DNA of 5,738 nt from UBA6901 sp035256085. GTDB taxonomy: Bacteria; Pseudomonadota; Gammaproteobacteria; Acidiferrobacterales; UBA6901. Shown in pieces: positions 1 through 4,558 of the stretch. How positions within the stretch are numbered: the first letter of the stretch is position 1; each line of letters begins with the position of its first letter. The notes under the pieces are model-generated. The model saw only the letters and a list, made by a program, of their open reading frames with translations, was not told the DNA's origin and did not search any database. The position numbers were made by a program, and so were the translations under genes. The stretch is taken from assembly GCA_035256085.1 (NCBI GenBank), contig DATEYP010000105.1:1-5738 (forward strand). Reading direction: 5' to 3'.

Positions 1-1
1 G

Positions 2-994
2 GTTGATGGCCGCGACCTGTTCGTCAGCGCCAGCACCGGCGTCACGTTGTTTCCGTTCGACGATCGCGATGTGCAGGCGCTGTTGCGCAACGCCGATATC
101 GCCATGTACCGCGCCAAGGAAAAGGGCCGCAACAACTGGCAATTCTATGCCGCGGAGATGACGGCGAAGGCCAGCGAAAACCTGATGATCGAAACCGAGC
201 TGCGCGGCGCGATCGAACGCCACGAGCTTGAGCTTCACTACCAGCCGCAGCTGAACCTCGTCACCGGGAAGATCGCCGCCGTCGAGGCGCTGCTGCGCTG
301 GCGCAACCCCCGGCTCGGTAACATCGCCCCGGACCGGTTCATCCCGATCGCGGAGGAGTCCGGCCTGATCGTGCCAATCGGCGAATGGGTGCTGCGCACC
401 GCCTGCGAGCAGGTGCAGCGCTGGCGCGTCGCGGGTCTTGCCTCGCTGCGGGTCGCGGTGAATCTCTCCGTGCGCCAGTGCCGCGAGGGCGATTTCTACG
501 AGAAGGTCCGGCGGATCCTGGCCGATTCCGGGCTGCCGCCGGAGGCGCTCGAACTCGAGGTGACCGAGAGCCTGCTGCTGCAGAAGGTCGGCGGCAATGC
601 CACCGCCCTTGAACAGCTCGATGCGCTCGGCGTGCGGTTTGCGATTGACGATTTCGGCACCGGATATTCGAGTTTGAGTTATCTGAAACGCCTGCCGATA
701 GACGTGCTCAAGATCGACCGGTCGTTCGTGCGTGACATCGCCGCCGACCCGGATGACGCCGCGATCGTGCGTGCGATCATCACGCTGGCGCGCAGCCTGG
801 GGATCGAGGTCGTGGCCGAAGGCGTCGAGACGGCCGCGCAACTGCACTTCCTGCGCGCGAACCACTGCGACGCCATGCAGGGCTACTACTTCAGCAAGCC
901 CCAGCCCGCGGACGCCATCGCCGAACTTATAAAAGAACAGAGGACGTTACCCTTTAAACCTGGCGCCGAACCGTTTGACAGGAGCAGCGCATGA
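2..994 (+). CDS. GGDEF-EAL cyclic-di-GMP protein, 5' truncated by window edge
   Basis: The reading frame is open from position 2, so the true start lies outside the window; a TTG at 47 falls inside a conserved domain and is not the start. The first ~47 codons are the tail of a GGDEF domain (STGVTLFP, then ADIAMYRAKEKGRN). A full EAL phosphodiesterase domain follows. Its family residues are visible in order: EALLRW (E at 284-286), VNLS, LEVTES, DDFGTGYSS (647-673), LKIDRSF, VAEGVET (E at 818-820) and QGYYFSKP (Q at 878-880). None of the expected metal or catalytic residues is missing, so cleavage of cyclic-di-GMP to pGpG is likely. Whether the GGDEF half is active cannot be judged because its signature is off the window. 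Any sensor region is also missing. The stop TGA (992-994) overlaps the next start as ATGA, suggesting translational coupling and one operon. Confidence in the EAL assignment is very high. Confidence 0.95.
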   Translation, partial: VDGRDLFVSASTGVTLFPFDDRDVQALLRNADIAMYRAKEKGRNNWQFYAAEMTAKASENLMIETELRGAIERHELELHYQPQLNLVTGKIAAVEALLRWRNPRLGNIAPDRFIPIAEESGLIVPIGEWVLRTACEQVQRWRVAGLASLRVAVNLSVRQCREGDFYEKVRRILADSGLPPEALELEVTESLLLQKVGGNATALEQLDALGVRFAIDDFGTGYSSLSYLKRLPIDVLKIDRSFVRDIAADPDDAAIVRAIITLARSLGIEVVAEGVETAAQLHFLRANHCDAMQGYYFSKPQPADAIAELIKEQRTLPFKPGAEPFDRSSA

Positions 995-1812
995 CGTCGA
1001 AATTTAGTATCGCCGCCGCCTCGCTGCTGGGCATTCTTCTTGTCGGGTACATCGATTTCGCCGTCGGAATCGAGATTCGCGTGTTCCCGTTGTATTTTTT
1101 GCCGCTGCTGCTCGCGACCTGGTTTTTTGGAAGAGCCGGCGCGCTGACGTCATCCGTTGCTGCCGCCGTGGTCTGGGTGATTGCCCAATTATTTGCCGGA
1201 CGACACTATTCGCAGCCTTACGTCTGGGTTATCAACTTTTTTACCCAGGGCGTGGCGTTCGTGGTTGTTTCCATGCTGATCGCCCAGCTGCAGCGCAGTT
1301 TTCAGAAAGAACGCGCCCACAGCCGCACCGACCACCTGACCGGCCTGGCCAACAGCCGCTCGTTTTATGAGCAAGCCGAAGCGATCGCGAACTTGTGCCG
1401 CAGAAATCTCCGTCCCATGTCGCTGGCCTTCCTTGACCTGGATAATTTCAAGCACGTCAACGATACCCTGGGACATGAGCAGGGCGATGCCGTTCTGCGC
1501 AAGGTTGCCGAGATACTGATTTCCAGTTTGCGCGCCAGCGATATCGCGGGGCGAATCGGCGGGGATGAATTTGTCGTCTTGCTGCCCGACACCGCCGCCG
1601 CGGACGCGCACGTCATACTTGAGAAAGTGCGGTCGCGTCTTGCGCAGACGCCGCAATTACAGGCTTGTTCCGTCACGGCAAGTATCGGGGCTGTTTTCAG
1701 CAATCAGGCGCCCACCGACATTCACGCGATGCTGAAGATCGCCGACGAACTGATGTACAGCGCGAAAAGAGCGGGCAAAAACCATGTCCGGGGCCGGTCC
1801 GTCGGCGCATAA
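991..1812 (+). CDS. Membrane-bound diguanylate cyclase (GGDEF), 273 aa
   Basis: This protein probably makes cyclic-di-GMP from two GTP at the inner membrane. Four hydrophobic stretches (about residues 5-26, 30-47, 49-69 and 78-100) form a compact membrane domain, including a YIDF...PLYFLPLLLATWF segment often seen in small membrane GGDEF proteins. A short linker leads to the GGDEF domain (about 108-268). Visible motifs are DHLTGLAN (114-121), DLDNFKHVND with metal ligand D149, the signature GGDEF at 190-194, and SIGAVFS plus ADELMYSAKRAGKN near the end. RASD at 181-184 lies exactly five residues before GGDEF, the position of the allosteric inhibitory site, so product inhibition is expected. 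The start ATG (991) has AGGAG at 980-984, six bases upstream, and overlaps the preceding stop. Pairing with an EAL gene suggests opposing or jointly tuned activities. The signal sensed by the membrane part is unknown. Confidence 0.95.
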   Translation: MTSKFSIAAASLLGILLVGYIDFAVGIEIRVFPLYFLPLLLATWFFGRAGALTSSVAAAVVWVIAQLFAGRHYSQPYVWVINFFTQGVAFVVVSMLIAQLQRSFQKERAHSRTDHLTGLANSRSFYEQAEAIANLCRRNLRPMSLAFLDLDNFKHVNDTLGHEQGDAVLRKVAEILISSLRASDIAGRIGGDEFVVLLPDTAAADAHVILEKVRSRLAQTPQLQACSVTASIGAVFSNQAPTDIHAMLKIADELMYSAKRAGKNHVRGRSVGA

Positions 1813-2005
1813 GGAAAACGAAAATACGACGCCACCCTTTTTTCGTGGTTACTCGGGTTTTTCAGGCAGGTAAGGTGTTGACGCTCAAGGTGCCCCCGGC
1901 GGTGTCCACCACTGAAGCTTTCCATTCGCTGGGTATCGTGCGGACAGTTCTCACGATGGCGCGCGAGCTCGGATTGGATGGGTCCGGCAACCGGAAAATA
2001 GTGCT

Positions 2006-2021
2006 GCATCAAAATTGATGC
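2006..2021. promoter_or_regulatory. Operator-like inverted repeat upstream of abiE
   Basis: GCATCAA and TTGATGC form perfect 7-bp arms around an AA centre. The element lies in the 296-bp gap between the GGDEF gene and the AbiE pair, about 90 bp before the AbiEi start. It could be a dimer-binding site, but it is not followed by a T tract, so it is a poor terminator. The rest of the gap (1813-2005) shows no gene. It has a small TCCGG-caa-CCGGA hairpin at 1983-1995 and T-rich runs near 1841 and 1858, but no clean intrinsic terminator. Function is inferred from symmetry alone. Confidence 0.35.
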
Positions 2022-2051
2022 GATATAGACCTCTGCCATGTCGCTGTGGTG

Positions 2052-2101
2052 TTGTTCCGTTTATTCGGTATATGTGCATAATTACCGAAACTATGGAACA
2101 A
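2052..2101. promoter_or_regulatory. Nested palindromic operator with embedded promoter, upstream of AbiEi
   Basis: Two pairs of 7-bp inverted arms share one centre (between 2076 and 2077). The outer pair is TTGTTCC (2052-2058) with GGAACAA (2095-2101); the inner pair is TTCGGTA (2064-2070) with TACCGAA (2083-2089). A good -10-like hexamer, CATAAT, lies at 2077-2082 inside the palindrome; the -35 is less clear, with TTGTTC at 2052 as one candidate at a long spacing. The right outer arm ends 7 bp before the AbiEi ATG and contains the only SD-like bases (GGAA). AbiEi proteins are known to repress their own operon by binding inverted repeats in its promoter. This site fits that role, and binding would cover both promoter and ribosome entry. 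The symmetry is seen directly; binding is inferred. Confidence 0.75.
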
Positions 2102-2108
2102 TGCCGAC

Positions 2109-2708
2109 ATGGCCGCAATTGAGCAGCGCATACGGACTCTACTTCGCCGTGCCGGCACGGCGCGGTCGCGGGAGCTGGTCGCGGCTGGCATACCGCGTAG
2201 CCAGCTCTCGCGCATGGTGGCTGCAGGCCAGCTGAAACGGGTGGGACGCGGCCTGTACGCCATGCCCAGCTACCAAAGTGGCGAGCATGGCGCGCTGGCG
2301 GCGGTGGCAAAGCGCGCGCCGGGCGTACTGTTCTGTCTGCTCACGGCGCTGCGTTTTCACGAACTGACTACCCAGTCGCCGTTCGAGGTCTGGATCGCCA
2401 TCGGCAACAAGGAACACCCGCCGCGGCTGGATTACCCGCCGCTGCGCACAGTGCGCTTCTCTGATTCCGCACTGACGGCCGGCGTGGAGATTCATCAGGT
2501 TGATGGGGTGAAGGTGCGTGTAACCAGCGTGGCCAAGACGGTGGTCGACTGCTTCAAGTTCCGCAACAAGATCGGGCTGGATGTGGCGCTGGAGGCGCTG
2601 CGTGAAGCGCGCCGTGCGAAGAAGGCGAGCGCCGATGAGCTGTGGCGCTACGCGAAGATCAACCGTGTGGCCAACGTGATGCGCCCTTATCTGGAGGCGG
2701 TGGCGTGA
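2109..2708 (+). CDS. abiEi: AbiEi-type antitoxin/transcriptional repressor of a type IV toxin-antitoxin system, 199 aa
   Basis: The N-terminus (about residues 5-55) is a winged helix of the AbiEi kind: a helix, then SRELVAAGIPRSQLSRMVAAGQLKRVGRGLYAM, where the wing ends in the family-typical GRGLYA. The C-terminal part carries the family hallmark TSVAKTVVDCFKFRNKIG (139-156), followed by a basic helix (ALREARRAKK). The length is close to that of known AbiEi proteins (about 180-220 aa). In this family the N-domain binds operator DNA and represses the operon, while the C-domain is needed to neutralise the toxin. Neutralisation does not require a stable protein complex, hence the type IV label. 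The ATG at 2109 is chosen because the winged helix starts right after it and the operator lies just before it; the SD is weak (GGAA, ten bases upstream). The stop overlaps the toxin start. Confidence 0.9.
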   Translation: MAAIEQRIRTLLRRAGTARSRELVAAGIPRSQLSRMVAAGQLKRVGRGLYAMPSYQSGEHGALAAVAKRAPGVLFCLLTALRFHELTTQSPFEVWIAIGNKEHPPRLDYPPLRTVRFSDSALTAGVEIHQVDGVKVRVTSVAKTVVDCFKFRNKIGLDVALEALREARRAKKASADELWRYAKINRVANVMRPYLEAVA

Positions 2709-3574
2709 CCGCGGGCCGTGCCGCGTCGATTCATGCCCGGCTATTGAACCTGGCCAAGGCGCGCGGCGAGGACTTTAACCTGATCCTGTCGCGCTATGCG
2801 ATTGAGCGGTTTCTCTATCGCTTGTCGCTGGTGCCGGCGCGTGATGCCTACTGGCTGAAAGGAGCATTGCTGTTCGATCTGTGGTTTGACGTGCCGCATC
2901 GGCCCACTCGTGACGCCGACTTTCTCGGCTTCGGGCCGGTGGACTCCGAGGCGCTGGCGGTCACGATACGTGAAATCTGCGGCGTCGCAGTTGACGATGG
3001 CATGGAGTACGACCCGGCGTCGATCACCATCGAGGAAATACGCGAGGATGCCCGCTATGGTGGCCTGCGCGTGCGGTTGGTGGGCAGACTTGGGAATGGT
3101 CGTTGCACAGTGCAGCTCGACGTGGGTTATGGCGACGCGGTAACACCGGGACCGGAGGAGGCGATCTATCCGACATTGCTGGAGGATCAGCCGCCGCCGC
3201 GCTTGCGTGTCTATCCGCGTGCAGCAGTCGTGGCCGAAAAGCTGGAGGCAATGGTGAGCCTTGGCATGGCCAACAGCCGGATGAAGGACTACTTCGATCT
3301 GCGTGCCTTGGCACGCGAAGGAGTGCTGGATGCGCGGCTATTGGGGGAGGCGATCGCGGCGACGTTTGAGCGTCGCCGAACGGTGCTACCCGAGGGTGAA
3401 CTCCTTGGGCTGAGTGACGAGTTTGCGCAGGATGTAGCGATGCGAGCCCAGTGGAAAGCCTTTCTCAGCAAGAACCGGCTTGATGCACCGGCGCTGGATG
3501 AAGTCATCGTAGAGGTTCGTCGCTTTGTTGCGGAACCTTTGCGCCTTGCACGGCAGAAGATGGGGGCAGCATGA
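2705..3574 (+). CDS. abiEii: AbiEii/AbiGii-family nucleotidyltransferase toxin, 289 aa
   Basis: The protein belongs to the DNA polymerase beta-like nucleotidyltransferase fold. Conserved motifs are intact: LKGALLFDLW (51-60) with the glycine-containing loop, RPTRDADFLG with the two metal-binding aspartates D70 and D72, a third candidate acidic residue in QLDVGYGD (D139), AEKLEAMVSLG (K179), and NSRMKDYFDL (K194, D195, D198). Family members bind or transfer nucleotides; some related toxins modify tRNA, and AbiE systems cause phage-induced growth arrest or abortive infection. The exact target here cannot be read from the sequence. GTG at 2705 is the best start: GGAGG sits at 2693-2697 with a 7-base spacing, and GTGA overlaps the antitoxin stop, implying coupled translation. 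An in-frame GTG at 2642 would add 21 residues with no family similarity and lies deep inside AbiEi. No truncation or frameshift is seen, so the toxin looks functional. Confidence 0.92.
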   Translation: MTAGRAASIHARLLNLAKARGEDFNLILSRYAIERFLYRLSLVPARDAYWLKGALLFDLWFDVPHRPTRDADFLGFGPVDSEALAVTIREICGVAVDDGMEYDPASITIEEIREDARYGGLRVRLVGRLGNGRCTVQLDVGYGDAVTPGPEEAIYPTLLEDQPPPRLRVYPRAAVVAEKLEAMVSLGMANSRMKDYFDLRALAREGVLDARLLGEAIAATFERRRTVLPEGELLGLSDEFAQDVAMRAQWKAFLSKNRLDAPALDEVIVEVRRFVAEPLRLARQKMGAA

Positions 3575-3788
3575 TGTGCCTGAACCAATCGCGTATCAAT
3601 GAAACTTGTTCCTTCCGATGTTGGCATTGACTATTCCTGCGTCGAAACTGCAAGAGCAGGATGCGTAGCGGTCGCCCGTTGGTTTAAAAAGGCAAGTCGC
3701 ACAAATAATCTTGGTCAATACTTCTATCTACCTCTCGCTCTGGCGTAGAGGCGCGTGGCAGAGCTCGTGGGATGAATTCTCGGAATCA

Positions 3789-3880
3789 GTTATTGCGGCG
3801 GCAACATTGTACTTGAACATGCCGTGTGGGTTGTCGATGACGGCGGGCCGGGATCGAAGCCGCAATGCCGCCGCAATAAC
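3789..3880. repeat. 92-bp inverted-repeat element A
   Basis: Perfect 15-bp inverted arms, GTTATTGCGGCGGCA (3789-3803) and TGCCGCCGCAATAAC (3866-3880), enclose a 62-bp interior. As single-stranded DNA or RNA this would form a very stable stem. The left end is flanked by AATCA (3784-3788), and AATCA recurs at 3885-3889, four bases beyond the right end, so it is not an exact target duplication. The ends resemble those of element B. Possible identities are a miniature transposon-like element, a REP/BIME-type repeat, or a structured RNA; none can be proven here. Confidence 0.8.
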
Positions 3881-3884
3881 AAAC

Positions 3885-3897
3885 AATCATTATGATT
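3885..3897. repeat. Small AT-rich palindrome between elements A and B
   Basis: AATCAT and ATGATT form perfect 6-bp arms around a single T, lying near the middle of the 20-bp spacer between the two 92-bp elements. It continues into TTTT on the + strand (3896-3899), so it could serve as a weak terminator or a protein site. It is short enough to be chance. Confidence 0.4.
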
Positions 3898-3900
3898 TTC

Positions 3901-3992
3901 GCTATTGACCCGGCACGCTCGTGCTATCGCAGTAACTTCGGTGGCCGCGTGGGGTTACCTTCGTTCAAATACTATCGTGCCGGGTCAATAGC
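3901..3992. repeat. 92-bp inverted-repeat element B
   Basis: Perfect 17-bp inverted arms, GCTATTGACCCGGCACG (3901-3917) and CGTGCCGGGTCAATAGC (3976-3992), enclose a 58-bp interior. The total length equals that of element A, and the outer 15 bases of the left arms agree at 11 of 15 positions (both G-TATTG...CGGCA in outline), while the interiors do not align convincingly. A second fold inside is suggested by GTAAC (3932-3936) with GTTAC (3954-3958). No flanking target duplication is obvious. Confidence 0.8.
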
Positions 3993-4148
3993 TGGATTGC
4001 TGGCAACCACGCACTACTTACAATAATTCTGGGCCAACAGAAACGATATTGTGTTTCACAGCTAAGCAGGGCAGGTGTCATTTCGTCGCTCAGAACACAT
4101 CGCGATCGAAGCAGAGTCATGTAGGGCCCCGGATGGGCTCAGAATGGG

Positions 4149-4201
4149 TCCGAACATGAACAGGCCCGAACATGAACAGGCCCGAACATGAACAGGCCCG
4201 A
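4149..4201. repeat. 16-bp tandem repeat, about 3.3 copies
   Basis: The unit CCCGAACATGAACAGG occurs at 4149-4164 (first base T instead of C), 4165-4180 and 4181-4196, followed by a partial CCCGA (4197-4201). Copies are otherwise identical, indicating recent expansion by slippage or selection for uniformity. It lies 50 bp beyond the 3' end of the tRNA-Val gene. There are no spacers, so it is not a CRISPR. The 16-bp period is not a multiple of three and no gene supports it, so it is not a coding repeat. Confidence 0.9.
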
Positions 4202-4250
4202 CCTGCGTGATTGTGTCGTTCTGTAAGGGTTTGAGACGGAAGAAGAAAGA

Positions 4251-4325
4251 TGGTGGGCGATGCAGGGATCGAACCTGCGACACCTGCCGTGTGAAGGCAG
4301 TGCTCTACCGCTGAGCTAATCGCCC
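4251..4325 (-). tRNA. tRNA-Val, anticodon CAC
   Basis: The - strand folds into a full 75-nt cloverleaf. The acceptor stem GGGCGAT pairs with ATCGCCC. The D arm is GCTC/GAGC, and the anticodon stem CTGCC/GGCAG holds loop TTCACAC. The variable loop has five bases, and the T arm GCAGG-TTCGATC-CCTGC is standard. The anticodon CAC lies at 4291-4293 and reads the valine codon GTG, common in GC-rich genomes. The discriminator is A, and the 3' CCA is encoded (4251-4253). No intron or mismatch is seen. Transcription runs toward the tandem repeat and the AbiE segment, so its 3' end faces the accessory DNA, the usual orientation for island integration at a tRNA. No clear terminator follows the gene. Confidence 0.97.
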
Positions 4326-4339
4326 GAAAAGCGGCGCAC

Positions 4340-4369
4340 AGTTTACGCCGCCGCTGTCCGTCCGGTCAA
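4340..4369 (-). promoter_or_regulatory. Promoter of tRNA-Val (sigma-70 type)
   Basis: On the - strand, TTGACC (4364-4369) is a strong -35 match, and TAAACT (4340-4345) a fair -10, with an 18-bp spacer. The -10 ends 14 bases before the mature tRNA 5' end, leaving room for a 5' leader of about seven bases. The GC-rich run after the -10 (GTGCGCCGC) resembles the discriminator of stable-RNA promoters under stringent control; this last point is inference. Confidence 0.65.
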
Positions 4370-4558
4370 TTTTCATGTTCAAAGGAACGGAATTCCGCTG
4401 GCGAAGAATGACCAGCGCAGGTGAGTCGACCCAGACAGACGGCTGATGTGGAGACAGTAGCGGGGCCTGGTCCCGCGCGCCATCCATGCTAGGCTTACCA
4501 ATTAATTGATGCTGATGGTTGACCGTTATTTTCAAGGTCGAAGGGGCAGGGGCAATCG

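Larger units (their letters stand above)
3575..4250. other. Gene-poor, repeat-rich spacer between AbiE and tRNA-Val
   Basis: No convincing coding region is present on either strand; the reading frames found lack ribosome sites and recognisable motifs. The stretch contains two 92-bp inverted-repeat elements, a small palindrome between them, and a 16-bp tandem repeat, each listed separately. Several parts are visibly more AT-rich than the flanking genes (for example 3690-3730, 3876-3900 and 4015-4055). A weak CCTGC/GCAGG stem at 3636-3660 follows the toxin gene but has no U-run. The composition and repeat load suggest acquired or decayed DNA. Confidence 0.6.

Noticed and set aside
1189..1703. 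Two - strand frames antisense to the GGDEF gene
   Set aside because: They are shadows of a gene with all its catalytic motifs intact on the + strand.
2642..2704. Upstream GTG start that would lengthen AbiEii by 21 residues
   Set aside because: It lies within AbiEi, lacks family similarity and has a worse ribosome site than GTG 2705, which has GGAGG and a GTGA overlap.
3571..3630. 19-codon frame overlapping the AbiEii stop by ATGA
   Set aside because: It is too short and shows no conserved feature; an ATGA overlap alone is weak evidence.
3599..3748. 49-codon + strand frame (MKLVPSDVGIDYSC...) considered as a small gene or transposase N-terminal remnant
   Set aside because: GID resembles the start of IS110-type transposases only superficially. 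There is no Shine-Dalgarno and no further motif.
3711..3908. 65-codon + strand frame across element A
   Set aside because: It has a TTG start without a ribosome site and runs through both arms of an inverted repeat; no recognisable protein.
3789..3992. Integron attC sites
   Set aside because: attC sites begin with RYYYAAC and end with GTTRRRY. Here the ends are GTT/GCT...AAC/AGC in the reverse sense, and no integrase or cassette structure is present.
4070..4079. Ten-base match (GGCAGGTGTC) to the tRNA-Val anticodon/variable region, considered as an attachment-site relic
   Set aside because: It is only 10 bp, in inverted orientation and not at the tRNA 3' end; chance is the simpler explanation.
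4149..4201. CRISPR array
   Set aside because: Units are directly contiguous with no spacers, and only 16 bp long.
4062..4283. 73-codon - strand frame
   Set aside because: It overlaps the tRNA gene and reads through the 16-bp tandem repeat, so coding is implausible.
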